NCBI GenBank assembly: GCA_965198795.1 | Contig: OZ240674.1 | Coordinates: forward strand, 620,001 to 684,000 | DNA length: 64,000 bases | Direction of reading: 5' to 3' | DNA from: G965198795 sp965198795 | GTDB taxonomy: Bacteria; Pseudomonadota; Alphaproteobacteria; Rhodospirillales; Casp-alpha2 | In this document: positions 1 through 8,851 of the stretch, piece after piece | Layout: every line of letters begins with the position of its first letter | Position numbering within the stretch: the stretch's first letter is position 1 | Translations under genes and position numbers: made by a program | Notes under the pieces: generated by a model | What the model was told of the DNA's origin: nothing | The model's database searches: none | Seen by the model: only the letters and a program-made list of their open reading frames with translations

Positions 1-841
1 CTACGTTGCCCGCGACGATCTGCGTGCGGTTGGACGCCCGTTTGATCCGCTCAACGGTCTGAATGACGCCCGACGAATGCCCATGGGCCGTGTCCACGAC
101 GACGACGTCGACCCCGGCGTCCATCAGGGCCTCGGTCCGCTCAACGCCGCCCTCGCCGACGCCCGTGGCCGCCGCCACGCGCAAGCGCCCATGTTCGTCC
201 TTGCAGGCGTTCGGGTGGGCCTGGGCCTTCTCTATATCCTTCACGGTGATCAGGCCGGCGCAGCGATAGGCGTCGTCCACGACGATCAGGCGTTCAATCC
301 GGTGTTTGTGCAGAAGCTTCTTGGCTTCCTCCTTGTCGACGCCGTCGCGCACGGTGATCAGGCGCGCGTCCCTGCGGTCTGCGGTCATCAATTCGGAGAC
401 CGGCTGCTCCATGTCGTCCGCGAAGCGGATGTCACGGTTGGTCAGGATGCCCACAAGCTCGCCCGTGCCGCGCTCAATGACCGGCAGACCCGAAAAACCC
501 TGGGTTTCCTTGATGTGGACCGCTTCCGCAAGCGTTTGATCCGGATAGAGCGTCAACGGGTTGATCACCATGCCAGATTCGAACTTCTTCACCTTTCGGA
601 CCTCGGCGGCCTGTTCTTCCGGCGTGAGATTTTTGTGCAGGACGCCGACGCCGCCCGCCTGAGCCATCGCGATGGCGAGCGGCGCTTCCGTCACCGTGTC
701 CATGGCGGCGGACAGAAGAGGTATGCCGAGGCTGATCGTTTTCGTCAGGCGCGTGCGGGTGTCCGCCGCCGCCGGCAACACGTCGGAAGCCCCCGGCGCC
801 AGAAGAACGTCGTCAAAGGTGAGGGCTTCTTTAAATTCCAT
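1..841 (-). CDS. guaB: IMP dehydrogenase, N-terminal part (cut by window edge)
   Basis: This enzyme oxidises IMP to XMP with NAD, the committed step of GMP synthesis in the cytosol. About 280 codons are visible. They begin with MEFKEALTFDDVLLAP, the typical IMPDH opening, followed by the SAAMDTVTE loop, two CBS domains (roughly residues 90-210) and the VVVDTAHGHSSGV strand of the barrel. The catalytic cysteine loop lies beyond the left edge. I chose the ATG at 841 because GGAG lies about nine bases upstream. In-frame ATGs at 880 and 898 would add only a short, low-complexity extension. The gene diverges from dapD. Confidence 0.95.
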   Translation of the reverse strand, partial: MEFKEALTFDDVLLAPGASDVLPAAADTRTRLTKTISLGIPLLSAAMDTVTEAPLAIAMAQAGGVGVLHKNLTPEEQAAEVRKVKKFESGMVINPLTLYPDQTLAEAVHIKETQGFSGLPVIERGTGELVGILTNRDIRFADDMEQPVSELMTADRRDARLITVRDGVDKEEAKKLLHKHRIERLIVVDDAYRCAGLITVKDIEKAQAHPNACKDEHGRLRVAAATGVGEGGVERTEALMDAGVDVVVVDTAHGHSSGVIQTVERIKRASNRTQIVAGNV

Positions 842-962
842 GGGGCCAGGCTCCGCCAACGGTTCGGATTGGCGCGCCATCTTACACGGGAAAGGCATGG
901 GCACAAGCGGGATGGTCGGCCGCCGCCCCGCGTTTTCCCCGTCCTTCCCGCGCCCTTGCTGT

Positions 963-1109
963 GTCCTTCCCGCAAAGGCGGGAATCCAGCCGGGCGGTCT
1001 GCGTTCCGGGTTGTCATGAGTGACGGTCGCTCATTCGTACCGCTCATGCGTGACGGTCGCTCATGTGTGACGAAAGATGGTCTGAACCCCCGCCTTCGCG
1101 GGGGCGACA
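963..1109. repeat. Composite palindromic repeat between guaB and dapD
   Basis: A first palindrome (TTCCCGC/GCGGGAA, 967-984) followed by ATCCAG and a last palindrome (CCCCCGC/GCGGGGG, 1087-1104) followed by a GACA end frame about 100 bases. The same architecture recurs at 2173, 35120, 53764, 58158, 60078 and 62455. This copy is longer because an imperfect 30-base unit containing GTGACGGTCGCTCAT is duplicated inside it (about 1018-1070). The rest of the 842-1277 gap shows no gene. Confidence 0.7.
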
Positions 1110-1277
1110 AGGTGAAGGTGGGGGTGACGAAGAAGGGCCAAGGGTGACGGAATATGGGCGCGGGTTTGATCGCTTGACTCCCCTGGCGCCCTCCGCCATT
1201 TTCCGGCCACCTTTTCCAAGCCTCCCCTTCTACGAAAGCAGGCCACGCAAGCGGGCCGCAAAAGCAGGACCGACGCC

Positions 1278-2129
1278 ATGAACCAGCACGCCCAACTGGA
1301 AACCGCCATCGACGCCGCGTGGGAAACCCGCGGCGGCGTCAACGCCCGGACCGCGGGCGAGGTCCGGGACGCCGTCGAAACGGCGCTGGAATTGCTGGAC
1401 AAGGGCGAGGCGCGGGTCGCGGAAAGGACCGCCGGCGGGTGGGCCGTCAACCAGTGGCTGAAGAAAGCCGTGCTGCTTTCTTTCCGCCTGGCGGACATGG
1501 CGCCGATTTCTGGCGGCCCGGGCGGCTCCGTATGGTGGGACAAAGTTCCCAGCAAATTCGACGGCATGGACGCCGCCGCGTTCCAGGCCGCCGGCTTCCG
1601 GGCCGTTCCCAACTGCGCCGTGCGCAAGTCCGCCTATATCGCGCCGGGCGTGGTTCTCATGCCGAGCTTCGTTAACCTGGGCGCCTATGTGGACGAGGGC
1701 ACCATGGTCGACACCTGGGCCACTGTCGGATCGTGCGCCCAAGTGGGCAAAAACTGTCACATCTCGGGCGGCGCGGGCCTTGGGGGCGTGCTGGAGCCCA
1801 TCCAGGCCGGGCCGGTCATTATTGAGGACAACTGCTTCGTCGGCGCCCGTTCGGAAATCGTCGAGGGCGTTATCGTCGGCGAAGGTTCCGTCATCTCCAT
1901 GGGCGTCTTCATCGGCGCCTCCACCAAAATCGTCGATCGCGCCACGGGCGAGGTGACGTACGGCAAGGTGCCGCCCTATTCCGTCGTCGTGCCGGGCTCG
2001 TTGCCCGCAAGGCCGGCCGCGGACGGATCGAACGCCCAGAGCCCGTCACTCTATTGCGCGGTCATCATCAAGACCGTGGACGAGAAGACCCGGTCCAAGA
2101 CGTCGCTGAACGATTTGCTAAGAGATTAG
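1278..2129 (+). CDS. dapD: 2,3,4,5-tetrahydropyridine-2,6-dicarboxylate N-succinyltransferase
   Basis: DapD transfers succinyl from succinyl-CoA to tetrahydrodipicolinate in the succinylase branch of lysine/diaminopimelate synthesis. The 283-residue length is right for the family. An alpha-helical N-terminal domain (about 1-105) precedes a left-handed beta-helix of hexapeptide repeats, visible as YIAPGVVLMPSFVNLGAYVDE and the HISGGAGLGG turn. The C-terminal segment ends SKTSLNDLLRD. The ATG is preceded by AGGA. dapE follows after a 225-base gap that holds a repeat, so both steps of the branch lie together. Confidence 0.96.
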   Translation: MNQHAQLETAIDAAWETRGGVNARTAGEVRDAVETALELLDKGEARVAERTAGGWAVNQWLKKAVLLSFRLADMAPISGGPGGSVWWDKVPSKFDGMDAAAFQAAGFRAVPNCAVRKSAYIAPGVVLMPSFVNLGAYVDEGTMVDTWATVGSCAQVGKNCHISGGAGLGGVLEPIQAGPVIIEDNCFVGARSEIVEGVIVGEGSVISMGVFIGASTKIVDRATGEVTYGKVPPYSVVVPGSLPARPAADGSNAQSPSLYCAVIIKTVDEKTRSKTSLNDLLRD

Positions 2130-2172
2130 GGCGACTTTTCAGGTTATTGTTTCTTAGGGTATTGTTTCCCGT

Positions 2173-2252
2173 GTCATTCCGGACACGTGTTTCCTTTGAG
2201 TCCGCAAGTTGCCGGGAAAGCCGGCGGTCCGAAATCCAGGAATCCCGATGAC
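2173..2252. repeat. Diverged composite palindromic repeat between dapD and dapE
   Basis: The interval opens GTCATTCCGG and closes GGAATCCCGATGAC, the same end-to-end layout as the copies at 58158 and 35120, but the inner arms have diverged. It fills most of the space between dapD and dapE. Confidence 0.5.
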
Positions 2253-2354
2253 GCGGCCATCTTCCGGGCTCCGGGATCAACGCCCGCCTCCAAAACCGCA
2301 AATGCTTCCGGGGCCGCCTGGGGTCCGGGACGGCGAAACAGGGAATTGACGCGA

Positions 2355-3503
2355 ATGGACGCCGTAACGCTGTCCGAAGAACTGATCAGATGCCCTTCCG
2401 TCACACCGGCGGAGGGCGGCGCGCTGGATCTTTTGCAGGCGCGGCTGGAGACGCTGGGCTTCACCTGTCACCGGCTGGTGTTTTCCGATGAGAACACGCC
2501 GGACGTGGACAATCTCTACGCCCGCCTGGGCGCGTGCGGACCGAACTTCTGTTTCGCCGGCCATACGGACGTTGTTCCGCCGGGCGATCCGGGCCGTTGG
2601 ACGAGCGATCCGTTCAAACCGGAAGTGCGCGGCGGCAAGCTCTATGGCCGGGGCGCGTCCGACATGAAATGCGCCATCGCCGCCATGGTCGCGGGCACGT
2701 CCGCGTTCATCGGCGGGAACGCGGATTTCGGCGGATCGATTTCATTCCTGATTACGGGCGATGAGGAAGGCCCCGGCGTCAACGGCACCCGCAAGGTGCT
2801 GAACTGGATGCGGGAGAACGGCGAACGAATCGACGCCTGCCTGGTGGGTGAGCCCACAAATCCGCTTGAGTTGGGCGAGATGGCCAAAATCGGCCGGCGC
2901 GGCAGCCTGAACTGCTGGCTGACGGTCAAGGGCGTGCAGGGCCACAGCGCCTATCCTCATCTGGCGGATAATCCAGTGCACCGGCTGATGAAAATGCTTG
3001 GCAACATGCTGGCGCCGCTGGACGAGGGGACGGAGCATTTCCCCGCCACCACCGTCGCCGTCACCACCGCCGACGTCGCCAATCCGGCGGCCAACGTGAT
3101 CCCGGCGGAGGCTACGGGCCGGTTCAACATCCGATTCAACGACCTGCATACGGGCGAGAGCCTGAAACAGTTGATCAAGGAACGCTGCGACGCGGCCTAT
3201 GGGGACGGCGAAACGCCGGATTACGACATAACGGTGAGGGTCTCGGGCGAGGCGTTCCTGACCCCGCCGGGGCCGCTCAGCGATGTCGTCGCGGGCGCGG
3301 TCAAACATATCACGGGCCGCGATCCAGCCCTCGGCACCACGGGCGGTACGTCGGACGCGCGCTTTATCAAGGACGTTTGTCCGGTCATCGAGTTCGGCAT
3401 GATGAACGAAACGGCCCACAAGGTGGACGAGTTCAGCCCCGTCGAGGACATACGTAGATTAGCGGACATCTACAAAGAGACGCTCTCACGCTATTTTTCT
3501 TGA
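2355..3503 (+). CDS. dapE: Succinyl-diaminopimelate desuccinylase
   Basis: DapE hydrolyses N-succinyl-L,L-diaminopimelate to diaminopimelate and succinate using two zinc ions. The 382-residue protein has the M20 metallopeptidase pattern: GHTDVVPPGD (H70, D72), the bridging aspartate in GRGASDMK (D103), and the catalytic/ligand pair GDEEGPG (E137, E138). The C-terminal zinc histidine is in MNETAHKVDE. The reading frame stays open back to 2187, but the upstream part is repeat-derived. The ATG at 2355, with AGGGA ahead of it, gives the normal family start. It acts two steps after DapD. Confidence 0.95.
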   Translation: MDAVTLSEELIRCPSVTPAEGGALDLLQARLETLGFTCHRLVFSDENTPDVDNLYARLGACGPNFCFAGHTDVVPPGDPGRWTSDPFKPEVRGGKLYGRGASDMKCAIAAMVAGTSAFIGGNADFGGSISFLITGDEEGPGVNGTRKVLNWMRENGERIDACLVGEPTNPLELGEMAKIGRRGSLNCWLTVKGVQGHSAYPHLADNPVHRLMKMLGNMLAPLDEGTEHFPATTVAVTTADVANPAANVIPAEATGRFNIRFNDLHTGESLKQLIKERCDAAYGDGETPDYDITVRVSGEAFLTPPGPLSDVVAGAVKHITGRDPALGTTGGTSDARFIKDVCPVIEFGMMNETAHKVDEFSPVEDIRRLADIYKETLSRYFS

Positions 3504-3533
3504 AATATTGTCCCGGGCTCTGGGTGGCTGATC

Positions 3534-4100
3534 ATGCTGACGACCGCGGAAGTCGCACAAGGCGTCACCGGCGCGCTGAAACTGGCGCGCGGCGACCGCA
3601 GTGGATTACAGTGGTTCGACACGTCCGACAGAGGCGTGAAACGCGCTTTCCTGGCTCCGCTTCTGGTGGCCCCGTTCTACGCCGTCATCATGGTTCACCA
3701 GTTCTTCACCGCCGTCGAGATGACGGGCTTCATCCCCTATTTGCTGGTGAAGACCATCACGTTTGTCGCCGGTTGGGCGGTTTTCCCCGTCGCTGCCCAT
3801 GAACTTTGCGGACTGGCCGGCAAGCGTGAGGGATACCGGCGGTTGGTGGTGGCCTACATCTGGATTGGCGTGATTCTCTCTTTCGCCCAGTTCCCCCTGT
3901 TTCTGCTGGGTGTCACGGGCCTGTTCGGCGACCTGACCGGTTTTCTCTATTTACTTTTTCAAGCCGCCGTGTTGGCGCTGGTCGGCTACACCGTAAAAGT
4001 CACCTTGGACACGACCTTGAGCGTCACCCTGGCGTTCGTCTCGGCGGAATTCGTTCTGACCTTGATGGTGTTTCAGTACGGCGACTTGTTAACCCCCTGA
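3534..4100 (+). CDS. Integral membrane protein, Yip1-like layout, unknown function
   Basis: This is a 188-residue protein with about five hydrophobic segments (approximately residues 40-60, 68-88, 103-125, 133-150 and 160-180) after a soluble N-terminal stretch that opens with LTTAEVAQGVTGALKLARGD. The pattern resembles the Yip1/RDD-like small membrane proteins that often follow dapE in alphaproteobacteria, but I see no decisive motif. It starts 30 bases after dapE and is probably co-transcribed with it. No function is assigned. Confidence 0.75.
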   Translation: MLTTAEVAQGVTGALKLARGDRSGLQWFDTSDRGVKRAFLAPLLVAPFYAVIMVHQFFTAVEMTGFIPYLLVKTITFVAGWAVFPVAAHELCGLAGKREGYRRLVVAYIWIGVILSFAQFPLFLLGVTGLFGDLTGFLYLLFQAAVLALVGYTVKVTLDTTLSVTLAFVSAEFVLTLMVFQYGDLLTP

Positions 4101-4246
4101 AAAAGCCGCCGAACGTCCATCCGCCCCATGATTGACGCGGGGACAATACAGAACACGTTCACCGGAAACAGCCCTGTGCGGGCGGAGGCGAACCCGCTTC
4201 GTCATTCGCCTGGTATGGCCGCCCGCCCGCCGCCACATCCTCACGA

Positions 4247-4996
4247 TCAACCGCCCCCGCCATAAATCACCGCCGTCAAATAGAGTCCCTCCGGGGGCGC
4301 GGCGGGGCCGGCGGCTTGCCGGTCACGCGCCTTCAAGGCGGCCGTGACGTTATCGGCCGTCCATTTCCCCTCGCCCACCAACTTCAACGTGCCGGCGAAA
4401 TTCCTGACCTGACGATGCAAAAAGGAACGCGCCCAAAGGGTCAGGTGAATCTCTTCCCCGACCCGGCTGACGTCGAACCGGTCCAGCGTCTTTACCGGTG
4501 ATTTCGACTGACAGTGAACGGCGCGAAAACTGGTGAAGTCATGGCGTCCCAGAAGACGTTTCGCCGCGGCGTCCATGGCTGCGGCGTCCAGCGGCGCCGG
4601 AACCCACCAAACGCGGCCCCGGGCGACGGCGGCCGGGCCGCGGCGGTTCAGGATGCGATAGAGATAGCGCCGCTCCGTCGCGGAAAAGCGGGCGTGAAAG
4701 GTCTCGTCGACTTGTTCCGACTCCAGCACCACGATCGGTGACGGTTTCAGATGAAAATTAAGCGCGTCGCGAACCCGGTCCGCCCGCCAATCCTTCCCGA
4801 GATCAATATGGGCGACTTGCCCCAGCGCGTGAACGCCCGTGTCCGTGCGTCCCGCGCCTTGCGCGATCACCGTCTCGCCCGTGAACGCCCGCGCGGCCTC
4901 TTCCAGCCGCTGCTGAACAGTCAAGCCGTTGCGTTGACGCTGCCAACCGGCGAACGGTCCGCCATCGTATTCGATGGTCAACTTAAAGCGCGGCAT
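4247..4996 (-). CDS. truA: tRNA pseudouridine(38-40) synthase
   Basis: TruA isomerises uridines 38-40 in the anticodon stem-loop of many tRNAs. The 249-residue protein has the expected length. The catalytic motif GAGRTDTGVHALGQVAH contains the nucleophilic aspartate (D52). The second half carries FTSFRAVHCQSKSP and the RSFLHRQVRNFAGTL helix typical of the family. It points leftwards, convergent with the membrane protein. Its start faces the paralogue pair across a 110-base intergenic region that must hold both promoters. Confidence 0.95.
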   Translation of the reverse strand: MPRFKLTIEYDGGPFAGWQRQRNGLTVQQRLEEAARAFTGETVIAQGAGRTDTGVHALGQVAHIDLGKDWRADRVRDALNFHLKPSPIVVLESEQVDETFHARFSATERRYLYRILNRRGPAAVARGRVWWVPAPLDAAAMDAAAKRLLGRHDFTSFRAVHCQSKSPVKTLDRFDVSRVGEEIHLTLWARSFLHRQVRNFAGTLKLVGEGKWTADNVTAALKARDRQAAGPAAPPEGLYLTAVIYGGGG

Positions 4997-5106
4997 GGCC
5001 AGTCGTATAACCTTTCTTTCGGATATGGTGTTATAAGTAGCTTCCGGGCGTTATAAATGCTTATTATTGGCGTGTTTTTAACCGGAATGACACCGGACCA
5101 AGATTT

Positions 5107-6201
5107 ATGAGTTCTGATCCCGCCGAAGTCTTTCCGCCCCCGGGCGTTCCAACCGGCGTCGCCTCCGATCAACGGGACGCGGACCGTGACGCCTTGCATA
5201 TCCTGCCGCTGTCGATCCTGCCGTTCCAGACCCCATCGCTCAAGCGCGCCCGTTTGATCAAAAACGCCCGGCTGAACAGCGTGGTTGAGTTGTTCCGGGG
5301 CCAGGGCATCGGGTCCGGGCAAATGAGCGTCGAGGAACTCGCCAAGGACTACGGATGGTCAGGCAAGGGCCGCCGGCGGCATCCGGATCTGGTGATGCTG
5401 CGGAAATTGGCGCCGCTGCCGTCTTATGACGTCTATTCCCTCCGTATGCTGTTTCGCGAGGAAGGACTCGAGGTGAACTCCGTCGACGATCTGAAGCTGT
5501 CGGACAGTAAAACCCAGGAGTTGACTAAATATATGACCCAGTTTACCCGGCCATTGGTCCAACAGATCTACGGCGGCGAGGATATGGAGATTCAGACTTT
5601 TGACGATCTGGTCAACTTGTTCCAAAACCCGGACGTCGCGATGGTGAGGCAAAAGCTGGACACCCTGGCGCAAAAACTCCGTATCAAAATGCGCGACGTG
5701 CCCAAGTTCCTGGAAGATTACGGCGATGTCTTCCTGTCCCTCTCCTATTATCGCTCGTGCATGGATGCGTTGGAGCCCGTAATCGACGAATTCATGGACT
5801 CCATGGACGAAATTCGGAATAACTTCCAACTCCGCAGCAACGTCAATCTGATGAACACCTGTCAGTTGATCGAGGGGGTGATCACCAATCTGATGGCCGC
5901 CATCTCGGGCCGGTTCGAGACCTTTGACCGTTATACGAACGGCATGTGGGACGACTTGTCGGCGGACCGGTTCAAGACCGTGAAGACGTTCATCGAGGAA
6001 TATCACACCACGATCGGCGGCTCCTTGTGCGCATTGACGGTCAAAATGAACGCCTTTACGACGCTGTTCCCAACGCCGCAGGTGGGCGGCCCCATCAAAC
6101 GGGGCGAGTTCATCATGTCTGAAATGAAACAGGGCATTGAGAAAGTACAGGAGATTCAAGCCAAATCGCCGGCGATCGAAACCGTTGAATGGGCGAAATA
6201 A
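5107..6201 (+). CDS. Conserved protein of unknown function, paralogue 1 of a tandem pair
   Basis: I do not recognise the family. The 364-residue protein is soluble, with no signal peptide or membrane segment. It opens with a variable segment (1-30), then LPFQTPSLKRARLIKNARL, a GSGQMSVEEL block, and HPDLVMLRKLAPLPSYDVYSLR. A long helical C-terminal half contains EDYGDVFLSLSYYRSCMD and a final VGGPIKRGEFIMSEMKQG block. The next gene is about half identical throughout, so this is an old tandem duplication. The ATG has no strong ribosome-binding site, so the exact start is less certain. The gene diverges from truA. Confidence 0.85.
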   Translation: MSSDPAEVFPPPGVPTGVASDQRDADRDALHILPLSILPFQTPSLKRARLIKNARLNSVVELFRGQGIGSGQMSVEELAKDYGWSGKGRRRHPDLVMLRKLAPLPSYDVYSLRMLFREEGLEVNSVDDLKLSDSKTQELTKYMTQFTRPLVQQIYGGEDMEIQTFDDLVNLFQNPDVAMVRQKLDTLAQKLRIKMRDVPKFLEDYGDVFLSLSYYRSCMDALEPVIDEFMDSMDEIRNNFQLRSNVNLMNTCQLIEGVITNLMAAISGRFETFDRYTNGMWDDLSADRFKTVKTFIEEYHTTIGGSLCALTVKMNAFTTLFPTPQVGGPIKRGEFIMSEMKQGIEKVQEIQAKSPAIETVEWAK

Positions 6202-6403
6202 AAGGCTTTTTCGCGCGACCGCCAGCGAGCGTTTTTTCCGCTCTCGCCAGAAACCCTTAAAAAAACAAAAGACCTTATCAACGAATTAGCATAAAGTCTG
6301 CTCCAGGGACCAGGCGGAATATCCGCTCCGCCAAGAAGGCGGCCGCGTTTATTGCGGCTTTGACGGTGAACCGGGCGGTAACCGGGGGAAATGGAACGGA
6401 ACG

Positions 6404-7465
6404 GTGAACGAAGGACGCGTGACCACATTCGCAGAGTTGGAGGACGACCTCGTCGATTTCGATCGGGACTCGCTCCATACCCTTGCGCTGAACGTCATAC
6501 CGATCCGCACGCCGCCGCTGAAGCGTGCGCGTCTAATCAAGAACACCCGCTTTGAGAGCGTCGTCGAAATCTTTTCCGACAAGGAAACCGGGTCTGGTCA
6601 AATGGCCATTGACGCGCTGCCGGGTGAGTTCGGCTGGTCTGAGGGTTTCCGCCACCCGGACATGGTGATGCTCAAGAAGCTTGGCGAATTGCCTTCCTAC
6701 GACGTCTATTCCCTTCGAATTTCTCTGCGTGAACTCGGGATAGAGGTGAACAACGTCGAGCATCTCAAACTTTCAGAGAGCAAAAGCGCGGAGTTGACGG
6801 AGTATATGCGCGACTTCACTCACCCGTTGATCATGCAGATTTATGGCGGGGACGACGTCTCGATTCAGGGCTTTCAAGACGTCATCAAACTGTTCCGGTC
6901 GCCGGACAAGAAAAACGCCCTCGAAAAACTGAAAGTGATGGCGCAAAAACTGTCCATCAAAATCGAGGAGGTCCCCCGATTTATCGAGGATTACGGTGAT
7001 ATCTTCCTGTCGCTCAGCTATTACAAAAGCATTCTGGACGAGATCGAACCGACGATCACCGAGTTCCTGGACACCATGGACCTGCTGCGTGAGAACTACG
7101 CGATGAAGAATAATCCGTCCCTGATGCAGACCTTGGACATGATGACCAGCACCATTAACGAACTGATGGCGGCCATCACTGGCCGGTTCGAGAACTTCGA
7201 CCGCGGCACCAAACATATGTGGGACAACGTCTCGGCGGAGCGCTTCCGCCAAGTGGAGGCCTTGATCAAGGGCTATCACACCACCATCGGCGGCGTGCTG
7301 TGCGCCCTTTCGGTTAAAATGGACGCCTGGTCGGAGTTGTTCCCGAACATGGAAGTGGGCGGTCCCGGCCGCCGCGCTGAATTCATCATGACCGAGATGA
7401 AACAGGGCATGGACCGTATCCAGACCATTGAGGATTCCGCCCCTATGCTGGCGGCGTTGGAATAG
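6404..7465 (+). CDS. Conserved protein of unknown function, paralogue 2 of a tandem pair
   Basis: A 353-residue homologue of the preceding gene, about half identical by eye, sharing the LKRARLIKN, GSGQM, LPSYDVYSLR, QIYGG, IEDYGDIFLSLSYY, YHTTIGG and EFIMTEMKQG blocks in the same order. The start is a GTG at 6404, preceded by GGAACGGA. The nearby ATG at 6391 is out of frame. The longest conserved stretches are the basic N-terminal block and the helical C-terminal half, which suggests both copies fold alike. The 200-base gap between the copies looks untranslated. Immediately after the stop lies a fragment of a phage repressor gene. Confidence 0.85.
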   Translation: MNEGRVTTFAELEDDLVDFDRDSLHTLALNVIPIRTPPLKRARLIKNTRFESVVEIFSDKETGSGQMAIDALPGEFGWSEGFRHPDMVMLKKLGELPSYDVYSLRISLRELGIEVNNVEHLKLSESKSAELTEYMRDFTHPLIMQIYGGDDVSIQGFQDVIKLFRSPDKKNALEKLKVMAQKLSIKIEEVPRFIEDYGDIFLSLSYYKSILDEIEPTITEFLDTMDLLRENYAMKNNPSLMQTLDMMTSTINELMAAITGRFENFDRGTKHMWDNVSAERFRQVEALIKGYHTTIGGVLCALSVKMDAWSELFPNMEVGGPGRRAEFIMTEMKQGMDRIQTIEDSAPMLAALE

Positions 7466-7477
7466 GCGCCCGCCCGC

Positions 7478-7639
7478 GCCGGGCATGTCTATGTGATCCG
7501 CACCGGCGGCGGCCTGACCGCCAAGCGGCTGGGCAAGGACAGGACCGGCGGCTGGGTCATGATCAGTGACAATCCGGCCTGGCCCGAAACGGCCCTCCCC
7601 GACGACGCCCGGATCACCGGCGAGGTCCGATGGACGGTG
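7478..7639 (+). pseudogene. Truncated C-terminus of an S24-type phage repressor
   Basis: These 54 codons match residues 281-334 of the repressor at 17649-18671 at 43 of 54 positions, from AGHVYVIRTG through GGWVMISDNPAWP to GEVRWTV. The block includes the general-base lysine of the S24 peptidase (in TAKRLGKD) but not the serine or the DNA-binding domain. No start codon or promoter fits. The remnant begins about a dozen bases after the stop of the preceding gene and marks the site of an element related to the one at 17.6-21 kb. Confidence 0.85.
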
Positions 7640-8095
7640 ATATCCTTGCCGAAATCCTTGCAAGGAGGCGGCCTTGGCGCTTTACCCATCCCCGCCGCCG
7701 CGCCCGAATCGGCTCTCAATGATAACCGCTGGCGCACTTCGGCAACCAGACGATGACCGGCAAGCCCCTGACTTGGGGCGGGAGGTCCGCGCTTCCCGGC
7801 GCGAGGTGATCATAGACGCGCCCATACAATGAATGCGTCAAGCATCAACCAAGAGAGGACGAGATAGATGCAAGAGAGGACGAGATAGATGGAACATGAA
7901 ACGTCCAGGGCGGCGTGGAGCGATCTTTTCAAGCCCCCGTCTGTTGCGCCGAACGCCATAAAGGGGGGATGGGAGAAGCCCTCGGACAACGGCTTCCAGG
8001 GAAAATCCGTGAAGCCGCCATTCAGATCACGGACGGTCCGGCGCTTGAAGGGATTGACCGCGCGGTCACGCAACTCAAAGCGCAATATAATGGAA
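7640..8095. other. Accessory scar without a supported gene
   Basis: Between the repressor fragment and the insertion sequence I see no convincing gene. A perfect 21-base direct repeat (CAAGAGAGGACGAGATAGATG, 7850-7870 and 7871-7891) is present. A short open frame at 7915-8112 runs into the insertion sequence and could be the start of an interrupted gene, but nothing in it is recognisable. Confidence 0.5.
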
Positions 8096-8851
8096 GGGTC
8101 ATGCCTAGCTGAGAGGTTTTTTTTCCAAGATTGCTTAGCAAAATTTTATACTTGTCGTCACGTCGATGATTGTATCGCCGTTCGGTTTCTTTCAGGTGCG
8201 GGTGGAAAGTGTGTTTAGACAGCCCCTTGAACCTGGCGAGGCGGACTTTCGCCATGCCCCAAAAGCCTTCGACGCCATTTATATGGACGGAACCTCGCAC
8301 GAACGCGTCTCTGGCGTGGCCGACGCGGGCCCGTAGCCGAGGTCGATCATCAGTCCGTTATAGGCCGCGCCATCCGTCGGAGTTGATGACGGCCCTGGCG
8401 TGACATTGCCCCTGATAATGTCCTGTAACGCGGGCTTTGAGCGGTCGGATACGATCTCCGTACAGACTTGGCCGTCGCGCTCGAAGATGCCGAAGACAAC
8501 CGTCTTGCCATAAGCGCCACGACCGCGTTTGCCCTTGACGCGCCGTGCGCCGGAGAAACTCTCATCGACCTCGACGACGCCGAACAGCGCGCGCCGGGCT
8601 TCGCAGGCCTGGAAGACCCGCTCGCGCAAACCGCAATAGATACGGTTCACCGTATTGCGGTTCAGGCGGCTCAATTGCGACGCATGGTGCGCCGCTTGGT
8701 GCGCCGCCTGGAAGGCGCTCAGGTCTGCGGCGAATACCGGACGGCTTCGCGAATTTTAGCTGCGGAAATCCTTGAACGTTCCGCATACTTGTTGTTCATC
8801 GCCGTGCTTGGCTTTACGCCTCTTTTTAAGACGCTCAACTAGGCATGAGCC
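8096..8851 (-). mobile_element. Decayed IS1595-family insertion sequence
   Basis: The 756-base element is bounded by 18-base imperfect inverted repeats with two mismatches (8096-8113 and 8834-8851). Each begins GGGTCATGCCTAG or GGCTCATGCCTAG read inwards. Its length fits the short, IS1016-like members of the IS1595 family. I could not find a convincing 8-base target duplication at the flanks. The single transposase gene is frameshifted, so the element is probably immobile. Confidence 0.8.
8106..8799 (-). pseudogene. IS1595-family transposase, frameshifted
   Basis: The transposase would read from MNNKYAERSRIS at 8799. Frame breaks occur near 8735 (after KIREAV) and near 8325 (after DLGYG). 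A further break is possible in the eight-base A-run at about 8116-8123, where one base fewer would give a stop inside the terminal repeat. Family hallmarks are LNRNTVNRIY (helix-turn-helix), VEVDESFSGARR with the first catalytic acid, DGAAYNGL with the second, and HINGVEGFWGMAK followed by YNHRRDD. Confidence 0.85.

Noticed and set aside
77..1147. 356-codon rightward open frame
   Set aside because: It is antisense to guaB and continues through repeat DNA. Its protein is Arg/His-rich with no family, while the opposite strand encodes IMP dehydrogenase.
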